Origin: Faecalicatena sp. | GTDB taxonomy: Bacteria > Bacillota > Clostridia > Lachnospirales > Lachnospiraceae | Length of the DNA: 12,502 bases | NCBI GenBank assembly: GCA_009774255.1 | Contig: VSNK01000168.1 | Coordinates: 1 to 12,502 of the forward strand | Direction: 5' to 3' | Shown here: piece after piece, positions 1-5,925 of the stretch | Position numbering within the stretch: the first letter of the stretch is position 1 | Layout of the letters: each line of letters starts with the position of its first letter | Translations under genes and position numbers: made by a program | Notes under the pieces: generated by a model | Database searches by the model: none | Seen by the model: the letters and a program-made list of their open reading frames with translations, nothing else | What the model was told of the DNA's origin: nothing

Positions 1-205
1 TTCAATAAATAATGATCTCAGTATAGCAAAGTTTTGTGAGATTTACCAGACGCCATCTTTTGAAGCGCTTACCTTTCATCCGACCATGTAAAAGAAAAAC
101 GTGACAACCATCAGTCGTAATAAAGTGGGGGCGGCCTGAATAGTAACCCTGGACATCCGAAGAAATATCCTGTGCAATCTGTATCACTTATTTTTCTACA
201 ACTCC
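1..205. other. Region downstream of the epimerase gene; possible insertion-sequence remnant
   Basis: No recognisable gene. On the minus strand a 61-codon frame opens with a GTG at 187, 14 bases after AAGGAG, and stops at 2-4. The translation (GYYSGRPHFITTDGCHVFLL and a basic RMKGKRFKRW stretch) does not resemble a family I know. The strand begins with TAAGGAGTTGTAGAAAAATAA, nearly the same as the element at 4191-4211, which suggests the end of a mobile element or its relic. A TATACT hexamer near the left end lacks a convincing -35 partner. No terminator with a T-run is visible after the epimerase gene. Confidence 0.4.
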
Positions 206-208
206 TTA
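189..208 (-). repeat. IS-end-like repeat, copy 1 (TAAGGAGTTGTAG)
   Basis: On the minus strand this reads TAAGGAGTTGTAGAAAAATA-type sequence starting at the stop codon of the epimerase gene. It matches copy 2 at 4191-4211 in all but one or two positions. Sharing such a sequence at two unrelated junctions suggests mobile-element ends or a dispersed palindromic repeat. Confidence 0.55.
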
Positions 209-868
209 AAATCTCAATTCCCGAATATTGTGCAAGGTTTCTATGTATGGCTGATCTTTGCCGAACAGAAGAGTCGTCCCCAGCACAAAGCCAGCCACAC
301 CTTTCGGAGCATATTCCAAAATCTTGTCCGCGCTGCACGCGCCATCCCAGTAAATCTCAAAATCCATATCTTCCTTTAATGCAAGCAGCTTTGTGATCTT
401 TTTTCCGACATACGGAAGGTACATCTGTCCTGCGTTGCCGGGATTGACGGACATAACCAGTACCTTTTTTACGATACGGAGCATTTCCATCACCGTCTCT
501 ACAGAAGTTCCGGGATTGACGGCAATACCCGGAACCATACCGGCATTGATGATGCTCTGCAAGGTAGTGGAAGGGTGGTATTCCGCTTCCGGATGGATGT
601 AGACTGTATCGCCTTTTCGAAGACAGTCCAAAAATAATCCGATACGGTTATTCGGATGCTCGATCATCAGGTGTACGTCCAGCGGTTTAGATGCCGCCCC
701 GGCTATGTAACGCATGTCATTCAATGACATGGCAAAATTGGGGACATAGCGCCCGTCCATAATATCAATGTGGAAAGAATCAATGCCTCCCTCTTCCAGA
801 TTCTTCACTTCTTTTTCCAGATTTCCATAGTCGGCACACATCATGGATGCCATTAGTTCAAAATTCAT
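206..868 (-). CDS. Ribulose-phosphate 3-epimerase-like protein (pentulose/ketose phosphate epimerase)
   Basis: 220 residues, the normal length for the family, ATG with AGAGGG seven bases upstream. It is a TIM barrel with the family motifs FHIDIMDGRYVPNF (32-45), LDVHLMIEHP (63-72), VMSVNPGNAGQ (138-148) and YWDGACS (173-179). The metal ligands His33, Asp35, His66 and Asp175 are kept, and Asp35 and Asp175 are the acid/base pair. Departures from the housekeeping enzyme are MASMMCAD instead of APSILSAD, PGNAGQ instead of PGFGGQ, and WDGACS instead of VDGGI. Together with its place in a glycan operon these point to a dedicated paralogue, perhaps acting on a different ketose phosphate (AlsE-type hexulose or a heptulose). 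That is inference. The TAA stop coincides with the start of an insertion-sequence-like end. The C-terminal helix looks complete. Confidence 0.88.
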   Translation of the reverse strand: MNFELMASMMCADYGNLEKEVKNLEEGGIDSFHIDIMDGRYVPNFAMSLNDMRYIAGAASKPLDVHLMIEHPNNRIGLFLDCLRKGDTVYIHPEAEYHPSTTLQSIINAGMVPGIAVNPGTSVETVMEMLRIVKKVLVMSVNPGNAGQMYLPYVGKKITKLLALKEDMDFEIYWDGACSADKILEYAPKGVAGFVLGTTLLFGKDQPYIETLHNIRELRF

Positions 869-932
869 TTGTAAGCCCTCTTCTATTTCTACAGTATATC
901 TTCGGCAATGAGGATTGAGTTCGTTAACTTTG

Positions 933-1304
933 TTACCTTGCCCTGACTATCTCCGGCAAACCCGGTCTGTCTCTGTCACAGTTTATCGCGATCGCCATCT
1001 CAATTCCCGAAGGTTTCCTGTCGTTCACTACAATCCGTTCCCCCATCGGCATATTAAAAAGGATTTCATCATATCTCACGGCATTTTGTTCCAGAAAATG
1101 TACTGTATCCGCTTTATAATCATCTGTTCTTGACGTGAAAATTACGATTTTATCTTCTGCCGGGATCGACTGCATATATTCCTTCACACCTTCCAGCAAT
1201 GTGTCCTTTCCATCCATCTTGTAGCCGTTGTGCTTCACAAGAGTCCCATCCAGGTCAAAAATCCATGTTTTCGGCAGCGTGGACAAGATTAATTTTTTCT
1301 CCAT
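933..1304 (-). CDS. Small HAD-superfamily phosphatase-like protein
   Basis: 123 residues, a cap-less HAD fold. Motif I is FDLDGTL (16-22) with nucleophile Asp17 and general acid Asp19, motif II is IFTSR (55-59), and the final part carries VVNDRKPSGIEMAIAI (92-107), where N-D replaces the usual acidic pair and Lys97 could serve as motif III. Short HADs ending in N-D-x-K-P-S-G occur in capsule and surface-glycan gene sets, where a sugar-phosphate phosphatase role is assumed. It differs clearly from gmhB (no zinc loop, shorter), so it is not a second copy. Its start lies inside the end of the preceding glycosyltransferase gene (16-bp overlap), implying coupled translation. Substrate unknown; a phosphosugar made by or for the adjacent epimerase is one option. 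Confidence 0.82.
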   Translation of the reverse strand: MEKKLILSTLPKTWIFDLDGTLVKHNGYKMDGKDTLLEGVKEYMQSIPAEDKIVIFTSRTDDYKADTVHFLEQNAVRYDEILFNMPMGERIVVNDRKPSGIEMAIAINCDRDRPGLPEIVRAR

Positions 1305-2611
1305 TCAAAATCATCCTTTACCACAATATTTTCGAATGTATCAATCGCGTACATATCAATCGCTTTCCACTGTGTATCGCAGTAGTTATAGTCCGGGTAT
1401 AACGCGATCTTCCTGCAGTCCGCGATCCGGAGTACATCGCAGATGCCGCTTCTGAGGCCGATGAAGGTTCCCGCCCGCTCAACGACAGATTTCAGCTCGC
1501 TGATCCCGGGGCTGATTGCGATTGTGCCCGGAAGCGGCGTTTCATCCCCTGCAACATTTGTAAAAATCTGAAATCCCCGTTTTCGATAATCCAAAATAAT
1601 ATCTTCCCATATCTTCGCCGGTAAGGCGGTCACGGATTTTGCATAGGGTGAGAGTATGACCGCACGGTCTTTCTCAATAGCCGCTAAGTCCGCATAATCA
1701 TTCCAGCGTGCCGGAACCACAGGCTCTGTATCCTGAGGAAGGCCAAATACCCCGCAGCAATAGATTTTTTCCAGCGGAATCTTTTTCCTGTACAGGGCGC
1801 CGGAAAGATTTACGACATAAGGCCTGTCCTGGTGAGCGATAAAGGCCTCCCTGTCCTGCATATACAATTCCGCCTGTATCATGGCATCCAGTTTCTTCTG
1901 CCCCATGACCTCGACCGGACAATCATCAAAAAGTTCCGCAACCTTCGCACAGGCGCTGCCTGCTACGCACATGACATAATCTTTCCTGCCGCGTTTCCGC
2001 AGGAAATAAGGCAGGTAAGACATACAAAAATAGAGGTCGCCCAGCGCGGAAAAAGGACAGAATATCCGAAAATACCCCGGATATTTTCTTTCAAGCTCCC
2101 GCACGGCAGACTTCCCATATTCCACACGTTTCCATTTCCTCTCAATGGTTTCATCCGAGAGCGAATATTCCGCGTAGGTATTGTAATCCACCATTTTCCG
2201 GATTTCCCCGGTAAACCCAAGCCGCCTGAGTTGAGCCTGCATGGCCTCATAAAATCTGGCGGCGATACACACAACCGCTTTCTCCCCATCCTCCGGCAGG
2301 ATCGAATCCGGCGGTACAACCGGAATATTATGATATACCTTGCCATGTTTCTCCCTGCTGTTATCCAGAATCGCGGCAATAGAATGCCCTTTTTGGTCCA
2401 GCAGTTCCGCCAGTTCCTCCGTGGCATTACAGTGCCCAAACAGAAAAATACGTTTATTCTCCAATAAGCCGCGCCGCTCCATCTCTTCGCAATTTTCCGC
2501 CATCTCCCTATAATAATTCGCTTCCAACTTTGCCCCCCCACAATCCAGAAAGCATGTAAATTGACCACACCTTTCAATCCCTGCTGCTTCCAAATCCGCC
2601 GCACCTTTCAA
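1289..2611 (-). CDS. Divergent GT9-like glycosyltransferase with Rossmann-like domain, start uncertain
   Basis: Up to 440 residues from a TTG at 2611. That start is doubtful, since AAGGA abuts the TTG and the first residues are encoded by a 34-bp direct repeat. Better-placed starts include a TTG at residue 7 or ATGs at residues 37 and 44. Residues 51-145 are a variant Rossmann-like module (KRIFLFGHCNATEEL, AAILDN, NIPVVPPDSI, AVVCIA) with G-H-C-N in place of G-x-G. Residues 180-430 are GT-B-like: FRIFCPFSALGDLYFCM as entry motif, RAVILSPYAKSVTALPAKIW (316-335) and the signature GLRSGICDVL (385-394). The last two align with the protein at 10266-11492, marking a paralogous pair. Probable glycosyltransferase for this glycan; donor unknown. 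The 3' end overlaps the HAD gene by 16 bp. Confidence 0.78.
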   Translation of the reverse strand: MKGAADLEAAGIERCGQFTCFLDCGGAKLEANYYREMAENCEEMERRGLLENKRIFLFGHCNATEELAELLDQKGHSIAAILDNSREKHGKVYHNIPVVPPDSILPEDGEKAVVCIAARFYEAMQAQLRRLGFTGEIRKMVDYNTYAEYSLSDETIERKWKRVEYGKSAVRELERKYPGYFRIFCPFSALGDLYFCMSYLPYFLRKRGRKDYVMCVAGSACAKVAELFDDCPVEVMGQKKLDAMIQAELYMQDREAFIAHQDRPYVVNLSGALYRKKIPLEKIYCCGVFGLPQDTEPVVPARWNDYADLAAIEKDRAVILSPYAKSVTALPAKIWEDIILDYRKRGFQIFTNVAGDETPLPGTIAISPGISELKSVVERAGTFIGLRSGICDVLRIADCRKIALYPDYNYCDTQWKAIDMYAIDTFENIVVKDDFEWRKN

Positions 2612-2631
2612 TCCTTGTTACTTTCAAATCC
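2564..2631 (-). repeat. 34-bp direct repeat at the start of the GT9-like gene
   Basis: Two adjacent 34-bp units, 2564-2597 and 2598-2631, share most bases (minus strand: GGATTTG, then GGATTGAAAGGTG). The sequence from 2632 towards 2650 resembles a decayed third unit. Since 34 is not a multiple of three, gain or loss of a unit changes the reading frame and the spacing between AAAGG and the possible starts of the downstream gene. Confidence 0.8.
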
Positions 2632-2639
2632 ACCGCATC

Positions 2640-3005
2640 TCACAATTCAAGAACTACTTGAAAAACATCTTCTATCGTCAAGAACCCTGTTCTCACATAA
2701 TCCAGCAGGCTGCCATATTGCCGGCTGTCTGATAAGACCCGGAAATGATTGGAAAAATCGTACATGAGATATATATTTTGTATTGCATCTATTTCCTCTT
2801 TGTTAAGCTGGCGGTATTGATGACGTGCATTTGCATAAGAAATATTTTGGTCGGAAAGTACCAATACTTTTTTTGCTTCTTTTTGCAGAGCTTCCGAATC
2901 CAGAAAGTTTTCTGCCAGATTTTCCGCAGCGCCGCTGCCATTCATAATCAGGAGGACAAGATCAAATTTTTGTAAAAAATGGTTTATATCGTCTATAATT
3001 TTCAT
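2640..3005 (-). CDS. Uncharacterised 121-residue protein within the heptose operon
   Basis: I do not recognise a family. The ATG follows the gmhB stop by three bases (TGAAGAATG), so it is very likely translated with gmhB. The protein is soluble, without signal peptide, membrane segment or Cys residues. Visible parts are an alpha/beta start with FDLVLLIMNGSGAAENLA (14-31), a second strand KKVLVLSDQN (45-54), a third strand IYLMYDFSNHFRVL (78-91), and a C-terminal SRQYGSLLDYVRTGFLTIED. The strand-Gly-x-Gly start and strand spacing loosely resemble the Rossmann-like module fused to neighbouring enzymes, so it might be a degenerate stand-alone relative. That is a guess. Position between gmhB and a glycosyltransferase suggests a helper or regulatory role in glycan assembly. 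Confidence 0.75.
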   Translation of the reverse strand: MKIIDDINHFLQKFDLVLLIMNGSGAAENLAENFLDSEALQKEAKKVLVLSDQNISYANARHQYRQLNKEEIDAIQNIYLMYDFSNHFRVLSDSRQYGSLLDYVRTGFLTIEDVFQVVLEL

Positions 3006-3008
3006 TCT

Positions 3009-3557
3009 TCATTTTCCCTGCCGAATCATATGGTCTATGATTTCTCCCCAACTTTTGCAAACCAGATATCCCCCCATTTTTTCACTGCCATCGGAAAGCA
3101 AAAATCCTTTCACAGCAGTCTCATTGCAGATCGCCAGATCCCTTGGCTTATCTCCAATTGCAATGCTTTTGTCCAGGTCAAGACCCAGTTCGGCTGCTGC
3201 CTGATAAAACAATCCTGTCTTTGGTTTCCTGCATTTACAGATTTTCGTATACTTTTCAAGCCGGCCCTCCGGATGATGAGGGCAGTAATATACTCCTTCT
3301 ATACGGATGCCCTTCTCTTCCAAATCGGACAGCATCCAGTCTGTCAGCTTACAAAAATCCTCTTCGCCGTAATACCCTCTGGCAATCCCCGACTGGTTTG
3401 TAATAATTACGGGCGAATATCCCCAGGCACAAAGCTGCCTTAACCCTTCTACTGCTCCATCCAGATATTCAAAATCTTCTATTTTATATAAATATCCCTT
3501 CTCCACATTGACCGTGCCGTCCCGATCCAGAAATACTGCCGGTTTTAAGCCTTTCAT
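3009..3557 (-). CDS. gmhB: D-glycero-beta-D-manno-heptose 1,7-bisphosphate 7-phosphatase
   Basis: HAD-family phosphatase of 182 residues from the ATG at 3557, which overlaps the gmhA stop as ATGA. A longer form from the ATG at 3575 (188 residues) lacks a good ribosome-binding site. It removes the C7 phosphate after the kinase step of HldE. Numbered from 3557, motif I is FLDRDGT (9-15) with the nucleophile Asp11, motif II lies in TNQSGIARG (53-61), and the terminal acidic motif is IGDKPRD (134-140). The zinc loop CPHHP with a later CKC gives Cys92, His94, Cys107 and Cys109, the same positions as in E. coli GmhB, which supports the shorter start. A G-D-K-P-R-D loop and the zinc loop separate it from histidinol phosphatases. 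Three bases separate it from the next gene. Firm assignment. Confidence 0.95.
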   Translation of the reverse strand: MKGLKPAVFLDRDGTVNVEKGYLYKIEDFEYLDGAVEGLRQLCAWGYSPVIITNQSGIARGYYGEEDFCKLTDWMLSDLEEKGIRIEGVYYCPHHPEGRLEKYTKICKCRKPKTGLFYQAAAELGLDLDKSIAIGDKPRDLAICNETAVKGFLLSDGSEKMGGYLVCKSWGEIIDHMIRQGK

Positions 3558-4114
3558 TCCTCCACCAGCTCGCATATGATATGCCCGATCATGATATGCG
3601 CCTCCTGGATCCTCGCCGTACAGTCACTCGGCACGACAATCGCAATATCCGCCTTATCTTTAATCTTTCCACCGCTTTTTCCAAGAAGTGCAACCGTATG
3701 CCCGCCGATTTCCTTCGCTTTCAGAATGGCCTGGTAAACATTTTCCGAATTCCCACTGGTACTGATTCCAACCAGGACATCCTCCGGCTTCATCAGCCCC
3801 TCTACTGCCCTTGAAAAAACAAAATCATATCCGTAGTCATTTGCAATCGAAGTCATGGCTGCAATGTCCGCATTCAAAGATATGGCGGCCAGGGATTTCC
3901 GCTCCTTCTGAAATCTTCCGACGATCTCGCCCACAAGATGCAGCGCGTCCGACGCCGAACCTCCGTTTCCGCAGAATAGAATCTTTCCTTGGCTTCCTAA
4001 GGAAACCTTTATCAGACCGGCCGCTTTTTTAATCAGAGCAGGAATCTCTTCGTCTTCGATCATTTTTTGTTTTACATCAATACTTTCCCGGATGCGTTCA
4101 TTTATGATTTTCAT
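3554..4114 (-). CDS. gmhA: Sedoheptulose-7-phosphate isomerase (phosphoheptose isomerase)
   Basis: 186 residues, close to E. coli GmhA (192). It converts sedoheptulose 7-phosphate to D-glycero-D-manno-heptose 7-phosphate, the first step of nucleotide-heptose synthesis, in the cytosol. It is a single SIS domain with the phosphate-binding GNGGSASDA at 49-57 and STSGNS at 118-123. The zinc/catalytic set His59, Glu63, Gln170 and His178 matches E. coli His61, Glu65, Gln172 and His180 with a constant offset of two. The start follows an AAGGG site about ten bases upstream. The 185-bp gap from hldE is one of the two larger breaks in the operon and could hold a second promoter, but none is clear. The 3' end overlaps the preferred gmhB start by four bases (ATGA). 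Very confident. Confidence 0.97.
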   Translation of the reverse strand: MKIINERIRESIDVKQKMIEDEEIPALIKKAAGLIKVSLGSQGKILFCGNGGSASDALHLVGEIVGRFQKERKSLAAISLNADIAAMTSIANDYGYDFVFSRAVEGLMKPEDVLVGISTSGNSENVYQAILKAKEIGGHTVALLGKSGGKIKDKADIAIVVPSDCTARIQEAHIMIGHIICELVEE

Positions 4115-4147
4115 TGCTGATCATCCCTTCTGTATTTTTTCGTGACT

Positions 4148-4249
4148 GTTCAGAACCCAATATCATTCACTTAAGACCTTAGGAGTTGTATTATTTTCCT
4201 ACAACTCCTTACCATGCTGATATAGCGCATATTTGTGCATGTTCTGAAC
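4148..4249. repeat. 9-bp inverted repeat flanking the palindromic element
   Basis: GTTCAGAAC (4148-4156) and GTTCTGAAC (4241-4249) are exact reverse complements 84 bases apart and enclose the 10-bp palindrome. Each arm is itself a near-palindrome (GTTC-x-GAAC), the form of a repressor half-site or of a larger cruciform. Function unknown. Confidence 0.5.
4179..4211. repeat. Palindromic element made of two IS-end-like repeats (copy 2)
   Basis: AGGAGTTGTA at 4181-4190 and TACAACTCCT at 4200-4209 form a perfect 10-bp inverted repeat around a 9-base loop. One arm plus the loop reproduces the repeat at 189-208. It sits in the hldE-gmhA gap. There is no T-run on either side, so it does not look like an intrinsic terminator, although an RNA hairpin here could still protect or attenuate the transcript. 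Confidence 0.7.
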
Positions 4250-4299
4250 GGGCACAGGTTCCTTTGACAGCTTAAATTAATGACATTGTTTCCGAACCA

Positions 4300-5925
4300 T
4301 TACAATTTCTCTAAAATCCCGGTCGTGGACTTTCCCGCGATAAAGGGCAGACTTTGAACCTCTCCGCCCCGTTCCAATACTTCCTCTGCTCCGACAATCG
4401 TGTCAATCCGGTAATCTCCGCCCTTCACAAGTACGTCAGGCCCGGTCTTTTTGATCAGTTCTAAAGGCGTATCCTCGCCGAAAGGAACTACATAGTCTAC
4501 GATTTCCAGTGCGGACAGCAACAGCAGCCGGTCTTCCAGCGTATTGATCGGCCTGCTGTCTCCCTTTAATCTTTTTACGGACTCATCCGTATTCACTCCT
4601 ACTACCAGGATATCCCCCAGCTTTTTTGCTTCCCTGAGGTATGCAATATGTCCTGCGTGGAGAATGTCAAAACAACCGTTTGTAAAAACAATTTTACAGC
4701 CCTTCTGCTGCTTCTCTTTTAATCTGTCAAGCCCGCCTGGCGCATAAAAATCCAGCCATTTTTCTTCCTCTTTTTTCTCTACTTGATCCGGTTGTCCTGT
4801 TTCCACATTTTCCTTCCTGCTCCTGCCATTCAGGCTGCTTCCCTCTTCCCCTGCTTGATCCGACTGCCCCATCGCTGCGGCAACTTCCTCCGGGTATACG
4901 ATACTGGTACCCACCTTAGATACCTGGATTCCGGCAGCATAATTCGCGATCTCCATGGCCTCCGTAAGCTCTTTCCCAAGAACCACTTCCGCCGCCAGAT
5001 ATGCGATTGACGTATCCCCCGCACCTGTCACATCATACACCTCTTTTGCTGCGCTTTTGACTTCTTTCACTTTCCTGGCCGTGCTTTTGGATTCATTTGC
5101 TTTTTTTTCTTCCCTGGCCACACTTTCGGATTCATTTGCTTCTTTTTCTTCCCTGACCGCACTTTTTTCTTCATTTACTTCTTTTGAAGCATAATCCTGC
5201 TCCACAAGGAGCATCCCCTCTGCCCCGAGAGTTGTCAGGACGTATCTGCAGGAAGCTTTTTTGCACAAAAATCCTGCCGCTTTTATAACCTCTTCCCTCG
5301 TATCCGCAGGCATCTCGGTCAATTCGGCAAGCTCTTTCCTGTTGGGCTTTAACAGTGCCGCATTGCGGTATTTTAGAAAATTTTTATCTTTTACGTCAAC
5401 GAAGACCGGAATCTCGTTATCATTTGCCAATCGGATCAATGCCTGTGTGATTTCTTCTGTCAAAAGCCCTTTCCTGTAATCGGAGAGCAGGAACAGGCCG
5501 TATTGGTCTATATGATCGGAAGCTTCGCGCAGTTTATCTGCCACGACTTCATATGAGACTTCGCTGACATCCTCGGTGTCCGCGCGGAGGATCTGCTGAT
5601 GGTTCGGGCCGATATAACGCAGCTTCTTTGTGGTCCGGCGCTCCCGATTTTCACACAGCATATGTATCCCTACATTTTGTTCTTTAAGCAGTGCCTTTAA
5701 CTTTTCAGCCGCCTCATCCCTTCCCACAACAGCGCACAGTTCCACATCCACACCGATTGCCGCTATATTTACCGCCACATTCGCGGCGCCGCCCGGGACA
5801 TACTTCTCCTGTCCGGTTTCAAGAAAAACCGGTACCGGAGCCTCCGGGGAGATTCGGTCTACTCTTCCAAAATGATAGATATCCAGCATCACATCGCCGA
5901 CCACTAATATTTTTTTATCCGACAT
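4300..5925 (-). CDS. hldE: Bifunctional heptose-7-phosphate kinase / heptose-1-phosphate adenylyltransferase
   Basis: 541 residues; the E. coli enzyme has 477. The kinase half (1-350) phosphorylates C1 of D-glycero-D-manno-heptose 7-phosphate and is a PfkB/ribokinase fold, with GGAANVA at 45-51, KPNRKEL at 193-199, and DVTGAGDT at 298-305 with the catalytic Asp304. The C-terminal half (about 408-541) is a cytidylyltransferase-like domain that makes ADP-heptose from heptose 1-phosphate: FTNGCFDILHAGH (414-426, the H-x-G-H nucleotide site), VKGGDYR (500-506) and a terminal GKSTTGIL. Two low-complexity insertions explain the extra length. One is a charged 13-residue tandem repeat at about 250-294, directly before the GAGD motif; the other is a Q/D/E/K-rich linker at about 352-388 between the two enzymes. 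GGGAGGGG lies nine bases before the ATG, which overlaps the upstream GT9 gene. No reading-frame damage is seen. Assignment is firm. Confidence 0.97.
   Translation of the reverse strand: MSDKKILVVGDVMLDIYHFGRVDRISPEAPVPVFLETGQEKYVPGGAANVAVNIAAIGVDVELCAVVGRDEAAEKLKALLKEQNVGIHMLCENRERRTTKKLRYIGPNHQQILRADTEDVSEVSYEVVADKLREASDHIDQYGLFLLSDYRKGLLTEEITQALIRLANDNEIPVFVDVKDKNFLKYRNAALLKPNRKELAELTEMPADTREEVIKAAGFLCKKASCRYVLTTLGAEGMLLVEQDYASKEVNEEKSAVREEKEANESESVAREEKKANESKSTARKVKEVKSAAKEVYDVTGAGDTSIAYLAAEVVLGKELTEAMEIANYAAGIQVSKVGTSIVYPEEVAAAMGQSDQAGEEGSSLNGRSRKENVETGQPDQVEKKEEEKWLDFYAPGGLDRLKEKQQKGCKIVFTNGCFDILHAGHIAYLREAKKLGDILVVGVNTDESVKRLKGDSRPINTLEDRLLLLSALEIVDYVVPFGEDTPLELIKKTGPDVLVKGGDYRIDTIVGAEEVLERGGEVQSLPFIAGKSTTGILEKL
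5051..5189 (-). repeat. 39-bp tandem repeat inside hldE
   Basis: Two full 39-bp units at 5081-5119 and 5120-5158 agree at about 33 of 39 bases. A shorter unit precedes at 5051-5080 and a diverging one follows from 5159. Each full unit encodes a 13-residue charged segment of the type NES-[E/K]-S-x-AR-x-x-K. All lengths are multiples of three, so the frame is kept. Confidence 0.85.

Larger units (their letters stand above)
4115..4299 (-). other. Intergenic region between hldE and gmhA
   Basis: This 185-bp gap is the longest inside the gene set. It holds the palindromic element at 4179-4211, flanked by a 9-bp perfect inverted repeat, GTTCAGAAC at 4148-4156 and GTTCTGAAC at 4241-4249. An AAGGG ribosome-binding site for gmhA lies at 4125-4129. 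I see no promoter with good -35 and -10 boxes and no T-tailed terminator. Confidence 0.6.

Noticed and set aside
2..187. A real 61-residue gene
   Set aside because: GTG start with 14-base spacing to the ribosome-binding site and no recognisable family; it may be part of a mobile-element remnant.
933..1304. Second gmhB
   Set aside because: It lacks the Cys/His zinc loop and is 60 residues shorter; only the general HAD motifs are shared.
1832..2467. A 211-codon plus-strand open frame
   Set aside because: It lies antisense to the GT9-like gene, shows no family motif, and the minus-strand frame has clear domain motifs.
1963..2604. A 213-codon minus-strand frame overlapping the GT9-like gene
   Set aside because: Arg/Trp-rich out-of-frame translation of the real gene without domain signals.
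4181..4209. Hairpin read as an intrinsic terminator of hldE
   Set aside because: No T-run on either strand, and the arms match a dispersed repeat.
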